NCBI GenBank assembly: GCA_036399815.1
Contig: DASWMK010000224.1
Coordinates: 1 to 44,951, forward strand
Length of the DNA stretch: 44,951 bases
Source: Acidimicrobiales bacterium
GTDB lineage: Bacteria; Actinomycetota; Acidimicrobiia; Acidimicrobiales; DASWMK01
Reading direction: 5' to 3'
The position numbers and the translations under genes are program-made. This document shows, in pieces, positions 14,155 to 22,006 of the stretch (positions are counted from its first letter, which is position 1; each line of letters starts with the position of its first letter). The notes below the pieces were generated by a model, which was not told the DNA's origin, did no database searches, and saw only the letters and a list, made by a program, of their open reading frames with translations.

Positions 14155-15168
14155 GCGACGGCCGGCCGCGGCCTCGACGGCCCGCAGCACCCGCACGGCG
14201 TTGCCGCCGAGCACGCCCCGCAACTCGTCGCCGCCGAAGCCGGCGGCGGCCAGCGCGTCGGCCACGACCGGCAGGTCGGCCTCGCCCCGGTAGCCGGCCG
14301 TGAGCCCGGGCACGCCGTTCATGTCGGTGCCGACGGCGAGGTGGGCCGGCCCGACGAGGTCGGCGACGTGGCGGGCGTGGGCGACCAGGTCGGCGAGCGT
14401 GCGGGGGCCGTGGCCGAGCGCGCGGTAGGGCCACAGGCCGACGACGCCGCCGGTGCCGGCGACGGCCCTGATCTCGTCGTCGGCCAGGTAGCGGGCGAAG
14501 TCCTCGACCGCGCGGGCGCCGGTGTGGGACGAGACGACGGGGGCCGAGGCCAGGTCCACCGCGCCGAGCAGGGTGGCCCGGTCGGCGTGGGCGAGGTCCA
14601 CGACGATGCCGGTGGCCTGGAGCCGGGCGACGACGGCCGCGCCCAGGCGGGTGAGGCCGGGCGCCGCCCGCCGGCGCACGGGCAGCGGCCCGGCGTACTG
14701 CTGCCAGGGGAGGCAGGTCGTGCCCAGCTGGTTGTCGCGGAGGTGGACGGGCACGACGAGGCGGACCCCGCGCGCCCACCAGGCGTCGACCCGGTCGACG
14801 TCGTCGCCGACCGCGTCCGCCCCCTCCACGCCGAGCAGCACGGCCGGCGCCCCGGCGGCCCGGGCGGCCAGCACGTCGTCCACCGACCGGGCGAGGCGCG
14901 CCCCCGCGGCGGCCGCCTGCCGCTCCACCAGCGCCAGCTGGGCCTCGACCGCCTCCCACGGCGACCGGCCGAGGTACCAGCGGGTGACGACGGGGTCGCC
15001 GACGGCGGTGGCGACGGCGGCGTCGACCCCGGCCGGCCGGAGGACCTCGAAGCCGGTCTCGGGCGGGCGGCGGGGGGTGACCGCGTGCCATACGGCCCGG
15101 AAGGGCTGGGGCACGAAGGCCGGCCCGTGCACGTGGAGGTCGACGACGAGGTCGCCGCCGGCGCTCAC
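14152..15168 (-). CDS. Membrane dipeptidase (renal dipeptidase-like, M19)
   Basis: A 338-residue M19 metallopeptidase of the amidohydrolase superfamily, which hydrolyses dipeptides. Zinc ligands are visible as VVDLHVHG (HxH instead of the more usual HxD), Glu in VLLGVEGADAV, His in VVDLAHADR and His in VVSSHTGARAV; the final Asp is in LAVGTDMNGVPG. GTG 15168 overlaps the stop of the Rieske gene by GTGA, so the two are coupled. The substrate is unknown; a link to the Rieske protein's product is possible only by position. Confidence 0.88.
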   Translation of the reverse strand: MSAGGDLVVDLHVHGPAFVPQPFRAVWHAVTPRRPPETGFEVLRPAGVDAAVATAVGDPVVTRWYLGRSPWEAVEAQLALVERQAAAAGARLARSVDDVLAARAAGAPAVLLGVEGADAVGDDVDRVDAWWARGVRLVVPVHLRDNQLGTTCLPWQQYAGPLPVRRRAAPGLTRLGAAVVARLQATGIVVDLAHADRATLLGAVDLASAPVVSSHTGARAVEDFARYLADDEIRAVAGTGGVVGLWPYRALGHGPRTLADLVAHARHVADLVGPAHLAVGTDMNGVPGLTAGYRGEADLPVVADALAAAGFGGDELRGVLGGNAVRVLRAVEAAAGRR

Positions 15169-16205
15169 GCCTCGAACGTCACCGTGCGCCCGATCGGCTC
15201 GCCGCCGTCGACGTCGCCCCGCTCGGCCCGGCGCAGCAGGAGCCACACGGCGTTGCCGACGAGGTCGAGGTCGGTCGACGCGAAGCGCTCACCGCCGGTC
15301 GCCGCGATCCGCGCCGACTGGGCGGCCAGCACGGCGGCGTCCTGGCCGAGGATGCGCCGGCCCCTGGCCAGGACGACCGGGCGCACGGCGGCGGCCGGCA
15401 GCCGGCTCCACCACCGCACCACGAACCACGCCCTCGTGCGCACGGGCGCCATCGGAAGGTGGAGCACGGTGTTCACCAGGCGGAACCACCCGTCGACGGC
15501 GTACTCGACCTGGGCCACCGACGGCAGCAGGAAGCGGTCCCAGTGGTCGAAGGTCCTCGTGGCGCCGGCCGGCCGGAACCGCCCGAACCCCACGGGCTCG
15601 CCGAGGTAGCGGACCTCGACGCCGCCGTCGACCTCCCGGCGCACGGCCGTCAGGCGCCGCCGGGCCCCGCCCCGGAACACGCCCCGGTGGGCGAAGGCGG
15701 TGTGGGGCACGTCGAGCGCGTTCTCGACGGCGGCGTGGAGGGTGGCGTCGAGGTCGCAGCGGAGGACGGCCTCGCCCGCGCCGGGCCCGTCGACCGCCGG
15801 CAGGGCGAACGGCTCCCTGGTCGGGGCCCGGTCCGGCTCGCCCCACACCCACACCATCCCGTCCCGCTCGACGGCGGCATGGCGGGGGACGCGCCGGGCC
15901 GGCGACCGGGCGGCGCCGTCGAGGAGGCCGGGCACGCAGGCGCAGTCGCCGGCGCCGTCGAAGCGCCAGCCGTGGTACCCGCACTCGAGCTCGCCGCCGC
16001 CGACCACCCGCCCGAGCGAGAGCGGGTAGTTGCGGTGGGGGCAGCGGTCGAGGAGGGCGACCGGCCGGCCGCCCGCGCCCCGGAACAGCACGAGCGGCCG
16101 CTCCATGAGCGGCACGGCGACGGGCCGGCGCCCGAGGTCCGACGACCGGCACGCCGGGTACCACCAGTCCCTCGGGAAGGCCACCGACCACCGGCCGTCG
16201 TCCAC
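15165..16205 (-). CDS. Rieske non-heme iron oxygenase
   Basis: A 346-residue alpha-subunit type oxygenase. The Rieske [2Fe-2S] ligands are Cys55 and His57 (CPHRNYPLSLG) and Cys75 and His78 (CGYHGW). The mononuclear iron site is Asn162-Asp165-His168-His173 in ENALDVPHTAFAH. The layout resembles the vanillate demethylase/pheophorbide oxygenase group. No ferredoxin or reductase gene is adjacent, so electrons must come from elsewhere. GTG 16205 lies 6 bases after CATCAT. The next gene, a dipeptidase, overlaps it by GTGA. The natural substrate cannot be told. Confidence 0.9.
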   Translation of the reverse strand: MDDGRWSVAFPRDWWYPACRSSDLGRRPVAVPLMERPLVLFRGAGGRPVALLDRCPHRNYPLSLGRVVGGGELECGYHGWRFDGAGDCACVPGLLDGAARSPARRVPRHAAVERDGMVWVWGEPDRAPTREPFALPAVDGPGAGEAVLRCDLDATLHAAVENALDVPHTAFAHRGVFRGGARRRLTAVRREVDGGVEVRYLGEPVGFGRFRPAGATRTFDHWDRFLLPSVAQVEYAVDGWFRLVNTVLHLPMAPVRTRAWFVVRWWSRLPAAAVRPVVLARGRRILGQDAAVLAAQSARIAATGGERFASTDLDLVGNAVWLLLRRAERGDVDGGEPIGRTVTFEA

Positions 16206-16211
16206 CGCCCC

Positions 16212-16217
16212 ATGATG
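16212..16217 (-). promoter_or_regulatory. Probable leaderless -10 box of the Rieske gene
   Basis: CATCAT, 6 bases before GTG 16205. Confidence 0.45.
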
Positions 16218-16248
16218 GCCGGGCGTGTGGGCCGGGGACGGGCGGCGG

Positions 16249-17214
16249 TCAGGGGGCGAGCACGCCGCCGCTCGGGGGCGGCGACCACGTCGGCCACCCG
16301 CTCGGGGCCTCGACCAGGGTGTGGACGTCGGACCCGTCCACGTCGGCCACCCGCAGCTCGGTGCCGCCGTCCACCGTCCACGTGTAGACCACCCAGCCGC
16401 CGTCGGGCGACCAGCTGTACGGGCCGACGGCGCCCATCGCCACCGGGGCCGGCACCCCGCCGGTGCCCGGCACCATCCAGAGGGCCTCGTCCTCCTCGGC
16501 CCCGCAGGCGGTCGTGAACCCGACGAGGGAGCCGTCCGGCGACGGCACGGGGTCGACGGCCCGGCAGCCGTCCACCGCGGCCAGCCGGTCGGGGTCGTCG
16601 GAGCCGAGCGGGAACGTCCACAGCTCGACCCGGTCGGGCGCGATCACCCGCTCGGCCACGATGCGGCCGCCGGGGAGGAACGCCGCGCACCCGAGCTGGG
16701 CGGCCGGGAACGGCACGGCGACCACCTCGATGCGCCCGTCGAGCCCGGCGAGGCGGAGCGACGGCGCGGCCGTCCCCGCGCCGGCCAGGTAGAGCACGGC
16801 CGCGCTGTCGGGCGACCACGAGGGGCACGTCCCGCCCTCGGTGCCGGGCAGCTCCTCGGCGAGGGTCCCGTCGGCGGCGCTCACCCACACGCTGGCCACG
16901 TCGCCCCGGCGCCCCAGCCAGGTGAGGAGGCGGCCGTCGGGCGAGAAGGCCGGGTCGGCGACGTCCACGTCCTCCACCCGGGCCAGCGGGTGCTTGCCGA
17001 AGCCGTTGGCCAGCACGGCGTGGAGCTGGTCGCGCTCCTCCCTCGGCGAGGTGAACACGATCAGCCCGGTCGGCCCGGGCCGGCCCCGGTTGGGCAGCGC
17101 CACCGGCGGCGGCACGGTGGGCGTCGAGCGGTGGGCGGACGGCGCGTCGTCCTGCACGCCGCAGCCGGCGGCCACGAGGGCGACGAGGGCCAGGGCGGCC
17201 AACCGGCGGCGCAC
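16249..17214 (-). CDS. TolB-like beta-propeller lipoprotein
   Basis: A 321-residue lipoprotein: VRRRLAALALVALVAAGC gives a signal peptide with lipobox LVAAGC. The mature part has WD40-like (PD40) repeats with the motif (F/W)SPDG: PAFSPDGRLLTWLG, PSWSPDSAAVLYLAG, PVPSPDGSLVGFTT and YSWSPDGGWVVYTW. Such propellers sense or bind extracytoplasmic ligands or protein partners. GTG 17214 has GATCAT 6 bases upstream. It is divergent from the DksA-like gene and separated from the Rieske gene by 43 bases on the same strand. Confidence 0.85.
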   Translation of the reverse strand: MRRRLAALALVALVAAGCGVQDDAPSAHRSTPTVPPPVALPNRGRPGPTGLIVFTSPREERDQLHAVLANGFGKHPLARVEDVDVADPAFSPDGRLLTWLGRRGDVASVWVSAADGTLAEELPGTEGGTCPSWSPDSAAVLYLAGAGTAAPSLRLAGLDGRIEVVAVPFPAAQLGCAAFLPGGRIVAERVIAPDRVELWTFPLGSDDPDRLAAVDGCRAVDPVPSPDGSLVGFTTACGAEEDEALWMVPGTGGVPAPVAMGAVGPYSWSPDGGWVVYTWTVDGGTELRVADVDGSDVHTLVEAPSGWPTWSPPPSGGVLAP

Positions 17215-17220
17215 CCCGCC

Positions 17221-17226
17221 ATGATC
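17221..17226 (-). promoter_or_regulatory. Probable leaderless -10 box of the TolB-like lipoprotein gene
   Basis: GATCAT, 6 bases before GTG 17214. The same ATCAT core is used before the Rieske gene. Confidence 0.45.
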
Positions 17227-17265
17227 GCTCGTCGCCGCCCCGACGGCTACGGCGGGGGCCCGCGT

Positions 17266-17271
17266 TAGCGT
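17266..17271 (+). promoter_or_regulatory. Leaderless -10 box of the DksA-like gene
   Basis: TAGCGT, 6 bases before GTG 17278. Confidence 0.6.
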
Positions 17272-17277
17272 GACGCC

Positions 17278-17466
17278 GTGGACCGCGACCGGGTGGCCGA
17301 GGAGCTGGCCCAGGCCGAGGCCGACCTGGCCGACGTGGACGCCGCCCTCCGGCGGCTCGACGACGGCAGCTACGGGCGTTGCGAGGTGTGCGGCGGGCCG
17401 ATCGACGACACCCGCCTGTCGGCCCTCCCGGCCACCCGCACCTGCGCCGACCACGGCGAGGGCTGA
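17278..17466 (+). CDS. Small DksA/TraR-like zinc-finger protein
   Basis: A 62-residue protein: an acidic helical hairpin ([19 protein letters not shown]) followed by the DksA-type finger [12 protein letters not shown] and, 17 residues on, CADH. The last ligand is His in place of the usual Cys (CxxC...CxxH), which can still bind zinc. It lacks the long coiled coil of full DksA. Leaderless start at GTG 17278 (TAGCGT 6 bases upstream). The UbiB-like gene starts on the base after its stop codon, so both are in one operon. Role unknown; it may bind RNA polymerase as DksA does. Confidence 0.85.
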   Translation: MDRDRVAEELAQAEADLADVDAALRRLDDGSYGRCEVCGGPIDDTRLSALPATRTCADHGEG

Positions 17467-18912
17467 GTGGCCGCCCGGGCGCTGGCCGCCCTGGCCGCCG
17501 GCGCGGCCGCCGCCGCCTACCTGGCCGACGACGAGCGGCGCGACCACCTGCGCCGGTCCTCCCGGGTGTGGCGGCTGACGGCCAGGCGGGCCGCCCACCT
17601 CGCCGTCGTCAAGGTGCGGGGCGCGGCCGCCGACGAGGAGGCGCGGGCCCGGCTGGAGGAGCGCTTCGCCATCAGGTCGGCCGAGGACGTGGCGCGCGAG
17701 CTCGGCAACATGAAGGGCGCCATCATGAAGGTCGGGCAGATGGTGTCGTTCATCGCCGAGGGCCTGCCGCCGGAGGCCCAGGCCGCCCTCGCCACCCTCC
17801 AGGCCGACGTGCCGCCCATGGCCCCGAGCCTGGCCGAGAAGGTGCTGCGGGAGGAGCTCGGCGCCGGCCCCGAGCGCCTGTTCCTCGACTGGGACCCCGA
17901 GCCGGTGGCGGCGGCGTCGATCGGCCAGGTCCACCGGGCGGTCCTGCCCGACGGCCGCCTCGTGGCCGTGAAGGTGCAGTACCCGGGGGTGGACCGGGCC
18001 ATCAGGAGCGACCTCGGCAACGCCGAGCTGCTCTACAACCTGTTCTCGTCGGTGGCCCTGCCCAACCTCGACGTCAAGGCGCTGGTCGACGAGCTGCGGG
18101 CCAGGATGGGCGACGAGCTGGACTACGTCCACGAGGCCCGCTGCCAGGCCGAGTTCGCCGCCCGCTACGCCGGCCACCCCTTCATCCACGTGCCGAGGGT
18201 GGTGCCCGAGCGGTCGTCCCGCCGGGTGCTGACGAGCGAGTGGGTGGACGGCCAGCCGTGGGCCGAGTTCCAGGTGACCGCCGACTGGGACGCCCGCCAG
18301 CGGGCCGCCGAGGTGCTGTTCCGGTTCACCCAGGGCTCGGTCCACCTCCACGGCGTGTTCAACGGCGACCCCCACCCCGGCAACTACCGCTTCCACCCCG
18401 ACGGGTCGATGACGTTCCTCGACTTCGGCCTGGTCAAGCGGTGGACGAAGGGGGAGCTCGAGGCCCTGGCCCCCTGCCTCGACGCCATCCTGGCGAGGGA
18501 CCCGCAGGCCACCGTCGACGCCATGGTCACCGCCGGCTTCCTCGCCCCCGACCACGGCCGCGACCCGCGCGCCGTGTGGGAGTACGTGAGCAGCCCGTAC
18601 ATCCCCTACCTGGACGACGAGTTCGCGTTCACCAGGGGCTTCGTCGGCGAGGTGCTCGGCAAGATCCTCGACATCAACGGGCCGTACGCGGACGTGATCC
18701 GGGCGCTCAACATGCCGCCGTCGTTCGTGATCCTCGACCGGGTCGTGTGGGGGGTGTCGGCCCTGCTCGGCCGGCTGGAGGCGACCAACCGCTGGCGGGG
18801 GATGCTCGACGAGTACCGCCACGGCGGCCCCCCGGCGACCGCCCTCGGCGAGGCGGAGGCCGAGTGGCGCCGCCGCACCGGCCTGCAGGCCGCCCTCGTC
18901 CGTCCCTCTTGA
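17467..18912 (+). CDS. ABC1/AarF (UbiB) family atypical kinase
   Basis: A 481-residue protein of the ABC1 atypical kinase family, which includes UbiB/COQ8 regulators of quinone metabolism. The diagnostic KxGQ motif is in GAIMKVGQMVSF (residues ~82-93); the alanine-rich loop AAASIGQVHRAVL, the lysine in VAVKVQYPG, NGDPHPGNYRF as catalytic loop and FLDFGLVKRW as the metal-binding DFG counterpart are all present. It starts with GTG directly after the DksA-like stop. A promoter for the next lipoprotein begins in its stop codon. The substrate is unknown for such actinobacterial members. Confidence 0.92.
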   Translation: MAARALAALAAGAAAAAYLADDERRDHLRRSSRVWRLTARRAAHLAVVKVRGAAADEEARARLEERFAIRSAEDVARELGNMKGAIMKVGQMVSFIAEGLPPEAQAALATLQADVPPMAPSLAEKVLREELGAGPERLFLDWDPEPVAAASIGQVHRAVLPDGRLVAVKVQYPGVDRAIRSDLGNAELLYNLFSSVALPNLDVKALVDELRARMGDELDYVHEARCQAEFAARYAGHPFIHVPRVVPERSSRRVLTSEWVDGQPWAEFQVTADWDARQRAAEVLFRFTQGSVHLHGVFNGDPHPGNYRFHPDGSMTFLDFGLVKRWTKGELEALAPCLDAILARDPQATVDAMVTAGFLAPDHGRDPRAVWEYVSSPYIPYLDDEFAFTRGFVGEVLGKILDINGPYADVIRALNMPPSFVILDRVVWGVSALLGRLEATNRWRGMLDEYRHGGPPATALGEAEAEWRRRTGLQAALVRPS

Positions 18913-18937
18913 CGGATCAGTCCCTTTTCCATACCTT
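18909..18937 (+). promoter_or_regulatory. Promoter of the lipoprotein gene at 18968
   Basis: TTGACG (18909-18914), 17 bases, TACCTT (18932-18937). The -35 box overlaps the UbiB stop codon. It gives a leader of about 25 bases with a ribosome binding site. Confidence 0.7.
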
Positions 18938-18967
18938 CTCCGGCAATCGCTCGGCGGGGAGGGTGGG

Positions 18968-19669
18968 ATGGGACGGCGGGTCGTCGGCATCGGTGTGGCC
19001 GCCCTGGTCGCGGTGCTGCCGGCCTGCGGGGGTGACGGCCCACCGGCCGGCGAGGCCCCCGAGCCCATCGCCGAGCCGTCCGGCGAGGCGTACCGGTTCT
19101 CGTCGCTCGCCGAGGTCGCGGCCACCGCCGACGTCGTCGTCGCCGGCACGGTCGTCGAGGTCCGCCCGGGCCGCCAGCTCTCCGGGTTGCGCCTCCGCGA
19201 AGCGGTCATCGACGTCGACGAGACGATGAAGGGCGCCGTCGAGCCGGGCACGACGATCGTGCTCGAGGAGAGCGGCTACGACAGCACCGGCGCCGGGTTC
19301 GAGGTGGCCGGCCACCCGTGGAGCAGGGTCGGCGACGTCGGCGTGTACTTCCTCGACGAGGACCCGAGCCGTCCGGCCGGGCACTACGCCCTGTTCTCCT
19401 CGGACGGGCGGCTCCTCGAGGTCGACGGCGAGGTCGTCTCGTCCTCGATGACGCCCCTCGGGGCCGAGATGCGCGAGCTCGCGCCGGCCGACCTGCTGCC
19501 GACGGCACGGTCGGCGGTCCTCGACGCCGTGCAGCAGGGGATCCCGGCGCAGCAGCGGTGGACGGCGAGCGGCGACCTCGTCGGGCCGGCCGGCGCGACG
19601 GGGACCGGGACGGACGAGACCGGACCGACGACACCGGACGACGTCGACGACGCGGGCAGCGGCTCGTGA
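18968..19669 (+). CDS. Lipoprotein of unknown function
   Basis: A 233-residue lipoprotein: MGRRVVGIGVAALVAV followed by lipobox LPAC. The mature domain (residues ~45-180) is beta-rich: ADVVVAGTVVEVRPG, LREAVIDVDETMKG, GTTIVLEESGYDS and GDVGVYFLDED, a pattern like small OB-type domains seen in secreted proteins. The C-terminal ~35 residues are a Gly/Thr/Asp tail. ATG 18968 has GGGGAGG 5 bases upstream and its own TTGACG/TACCTT promoter. Function not recognised. Confidence 0.82.
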   Translation: MGRRVVGIGVAALVAVLPACGGDGPPAGEAPEPIAEPSGEAYRFSSLAEVAATADVVVAGTVVEVRPGRQLSGLRLREAVIDVDETMKGAVEPGTTIVLEESGYDSTGAGFEVAGHPWSRVGDVGVYFLDEDPSRPAGHYALFSSDGRLLEVDGEVVSSSMTPLGAEMRELAPADLLPTARSAVLDAVQQGIPAQQRWTASGDLVGPAGATGTGTDETGPTTPDDVDDAGSGS

Positions 19670-19720
19670 CGGCCCGACCCGTGCCCTGCCGGCCGCCGGG
19701 TGCGGCGAGAAGTGCGGGAT

Positions 19721-19743
19721 GGCGGGCGCCCACCCTGCCCGCC
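19721..19743. terminator. Hairpin between convergent genes
   Basis: GGCGGGC (19721-19727) and GCCCGCC (19737-19743) form a 7-bp perfect stem with a 9-base loop. It lies between the stops at 19669 and 19755 and may end both transcripts. Confidence 0.45.
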
Positions 19744-19754
19744 GGCGACCCCGG

Positions 19755-20267
19755 TCAACCGCTCCCGCGTCCGGCGGCGCCGTCGGCGACGGCCTGGAGG
19801 TAGCCCATGGCCCGCTCGGCCCTCGGGTAACGGGCCACGAGGCGGCGGAAGGCGGCCGAGTGGTCGGGCACGACGAGGTGGGCCAGCTCGTGGACGATCA
19901 CGTAGTCGAGCACCCAGCCGGGCAGGCCGGCGAGGCGGCTCGAGATGCGCACCTCGCCGGTGGCGGGCGTGCACGAGCCCCACCGCGCGCCCTGGTTGTC
20001 GACCCAGCGGATCGACGACGGCAGCGGCAGCCCGTGCCGGCCGGCGAGGGCGGCGGCCCGGTCGGCGAGGTCGACGGCGCCCGGGCGGGCCCGGCGCTCG
20101 ATCCGGCCGACCAGCTCCTCGACCCAGCGGGCCTCGTCGGCGGCGGCCATCGCCGCCGGCACCCGGACCCGCACGACGTCGCCGTCCAGGCGGGCCTGGA
20201 CCGTGCGCACCCGCCGGGCGCTGCGGACGACCTCGACCCGGTACCCGCTCGGGCGGCGGTCGCTCAC
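19755..20267 (-). CDS. YgjP-like (DUF45) zinc metallopeptidase
   Basis: A 170-residue protein of the YgjP/DUF45 metallopeptidase family. The zinc-binding motif is VIVHELAHLVVPDHSAAF (HExxH plus a downstream His), preceded by the family motif NQGARWGSCTPATGEVRIS. The N-terminal half RVRTVQARLDGDVVRVRVP is the usual beta region. GTG 20267 overlaps the stop of the histidine phosphatase gene in GTGA, so the two are translationally coupled. The family is conserved but its substrate is poorly defined. Confidence 0.88.
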   Translation of the reverse strand: MSDRRPSGYRVEVVRSARRVRTVQARLDGDVVRVRVPAAMAAADEARWVEELVGRIERRARPGAVDLADRAAALAGRHGLPLPSSIRWVDNQGARWGSCTPATGEVRISSRLAGLPGWVLDYVIVHELAHLVVPDHSAAFRRLVARYPRAERAMGYLQAVADGAAGRGSG

Positions 20268-20875
20268 AGCGAGCGGGGGACGGTCACGGGCGCCTCGCCC
20301 GGGTCGATCAGCACGGCCCGGTCCCCGGCCACGAGCGTCCCGTCCTCGCCGACCTCGATCCACAGGCCGCCGAGGTTCGGCAGCGGGGCGAGGGGCACGC
20401 CGAGGCGGCGCTCGACGGCCCGGATCAGCCCGGCGTGGGACACGGCGACGACGGGCCCGCCCCGCTCGGCGGCCAGCCGGGCCAGGCCCACCAGCGCGGG
20501 GACGGCCCTGGCCAGCACGGTGCGGTCGTCCTCCCACCCCACCGGCCAGTGGCGGGCGGCCAGGCTGCCCGGGTAGCGCTCCTCGATCTCCGCCCTGGTC
20601 AGGCCCTGCCACTCGCCGGCGTGGCGCTCCCGCAGGCCGGGCTCGACGATGGCCGGCCCGACGCCGAGCGCCTCCGCCAGGATCTCGGCCGTCCGCCGGG
20701 CCCGGTCCAGGTCCGAGGTGGCGACGGCGACGACGCCGTCGAGGTGGGCGGCCGCGGCGCGCGCCTGCTCGGCCCCCACGTCGGAGAGCGGCGGGTCGAG
20801 CTGGCCCTGCCACCGGCCCTCGGCGTTCCACACCGACTGCCCGTGGCGGACGAGGAGCACGCGGCCGGCGCCCAT
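20264..20875 (-). CDS. Histidine phosphatase family protein
   Basis: A 203-residue phosphoglycerate-mutase-like phosphatase. The catalytic RHG motif is VLLVRHGQSVWN near residues 6-17, the second arginine is in SDLDRARRTAEIL, the Glu is in GLRERHAGEWQG and the second His in VVAVSHAGLIRA. ATG 20875 follows TACCGT by 7 bases, so a leaderless transcript is likely; an upstream GTG at 20899 would sit outside it. Coupled by GTGA to the YgjP gene. It is divergent from the MaoC gene with only 38 bases between the start codons. The substrate is unknown. Confidence 0.9.
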   Translation of the reverse strand: MGAGRVLLVRHGQSVWNAEGRWQGQLDPPLSDVGAEQARAAAAHLDGVVAVATSDLDRARRTAEILAEALGVGPAIVEPGLRERHAGEWQGLTRAEIEERYPGSLAARHWPVGWEDDRTVLARAVPALVGLARLAAERGGPVVAVSHAGLIRAVERRLGVPLAPLPNLGGLWIEVGEDGTLVAGDRAVLIDPGEAPVTVPRSL

Positions 20876-20882
20876 CCGCCGG

Positions 20883-20905
20883 ACGGTACCGCCCACCACT
20901 ACGCT
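20883..20905. promoter_or_regulatory. Back-to-back leaderless promoters
   Basis: Minus strand TACCGT (20888-20883) lies 7 bases before ATG 20875; plus strand TACGCT (20900-20905) lies 8 bases before ATG 20914. The two -10 boxes are 11 bases apart, so both polymerases cannot bind at once. Confidence 0.6.
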
Positions 20906-20913
20906 CGCCCGCC

Positions 20914-21759
20914 ATGGCCCTGTCCCTCGCCGCCCTGGGGACGGCGACCGCGCCCAGGACCGCGACCGTCGACCCCGACCGGGCCAGGCAGTACGCGGCG
21001 GCCACCAACGACGACAACCCGGCCTACGCGTCGGGCGAGTACGCGCCCCCGGTGTTCGCGGTGGTCCCGACCTGGGACGTCCTCGCCGAGGTGGTCGCCG
21101 GCGTGGTGCCGCCCGAGGCGCTGATGTTCGTCGTCCACGGCGAGCAGGACCTGCACTTCCACCGGCCCCTCCGCCCCGGGATGACGCTCGCCACCACGGG
21201 CGAGCCCTACGCCGTGCGGGTCGGGCCGTCGGGCACCCGCCTCGTCGTCCGGCTGGCGAGCGAGAGCGACGGCGAGTCCGTGCTCGAGCAGTACGTCACG
21301 ATCTTCGTGCGGGGCATGACCGACGGCGAGTCGGCCGGCCCCGACAAGCCCGCCCACGACTTCCCGGAGGCGGCGAGGGACGCCAAGGTCGGCGAGTGGT
21401 CGGTCCACGCGGACGACGACCAGACCTACCGCTACCGCGACGCCTCGGGCGACCACATGCCGATCCACCTCGACGCCGACGTGGCCCGCAGCGTCGGCCT
21501 CCCGGGCATCATCGCCCACGGCCTCTGCACGATGGCGATGTGCAGCCAGGCGGTGCTCCGCACCGTCGGCGACGGCGACCCCGGCCGCCTGCGCCGCCTG
21601 GCCGTGCGCTTCGCCGCCAACGTGTTCCCCGGCAACGACGTCGTCACCGAGGTCTTCGACGCGGGGACGGCCGGCGACCGCCGGGCCTACGCCTTCGAGG
21701 CCACCTCGGCGGGCGCGGTCGTGGTCAAGCACGGCCGGGCCGAGCTCTCCGGGGCCTGA
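20914..21759 (+). CDS. MaoC-like (R)-enoyl hydratase, double hotdog
   Basis: A 281-residue protein with two hotdog halves. The N-terminal half (FAS1-type dehydratase, RQYAAATNDDNPAYASGEYAP) lacks the catalytic pair; the C-terminal half has the hydratase 2 motif GDHMPIHLDADVARSVGLPG followed by IIAHGLCTMAM, with Asp and His of the active site. It is expected to hydrate enoyl-CoA or an acyl-chain intermediate in lipid metabolism. ATG 20914 is leaderless (TACGCT 8 bases before). The MoaD gene follows 10 bases after the stop. Confidence 0.9.
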   Translation: MALSLAALGTATAPRTATVDPDRARQYAAATNDDNPAYASGEYAPPVFAVVPTWDVLAEVVAGVVPPEALMFVVHGEQDLHFHRPLRPGMTLATTGEPYAVRVGPSGTRLVVRLASESDGESVLEQYVTIFVRGMTDGESAGPDKPAHDFPEAARDAKVGEWSVHADDDQTYRYRDASGDHMPIHLDADVARSVGLPGIIAHGLCTMAMCSQAVLRTVGDGDPGRLRRLAVRFAANVFPGNDVVTEVFDAGTAGDRRAYAFEATSAGAVVVKHGRAELSGA

Positions 21760-21769
21760 GCGGCCCGCC

Positions 21770-22006
21770 GTGGCCCGGCTGCGGCTGTTCGCCTCCGCCC
21801 GCGAGGCGGCGGGCACGGGCACCGACGACGTGCCGGGCGCGACCGTCGGCGAGGTGCTGGACGAGGCCAGGCGCCGCTACGGCCCGACGTTCACGGCCGT
21901 GCTGGCGGGGTCGAAGGTGTGGCGCAACGGGGAGCCGGCGGGCGACGCCGACCCCGTCGGCGAGGCCGACGAGGTCGCGGTGCTCCCTCCCGTGTCCGGC
22001 GGTTGA
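21770..22006 (+). CDS. MoaD/ThiS-like small sulfur carrier
   Basis: A 78-residue ubiquitin-like protein: RLRLFASAREAAGTG start, a beta-grasp middle and VAVLPPVSGG with the C-terminal Gly-Gly needed for adenylation and thiocarboxylation. It is a MoaD (molybdopterin synthase small subunit) or a related sulfur donor. No other molybdenum cofactor gene is in the window, so the pathway is not fixed. The stop codon overlaps the TTG start of the next gene (TTGA). Confidence 0.88.
   Translation: MARLRLFASAREAAGTGTDDVPGATVGEVLDEARRRYGPTFTAVLAGSKVWRNGEPAGDADPVGEADEVAVLPPVSGG

Noticed and set aside
17278-17466. True DksA
   Set aside because: At 62 residues it lacks the long coiled coil; only the finger and a short hairpin are present.
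16249-19251. 1000-codon minus frame ending in the TolB-like lipoprotein
   Set aside because: Only the part downstream of GTG 17214 has a signal peptide and PD40 repeats; the upstream part is antisense to the UbiB-like gene.
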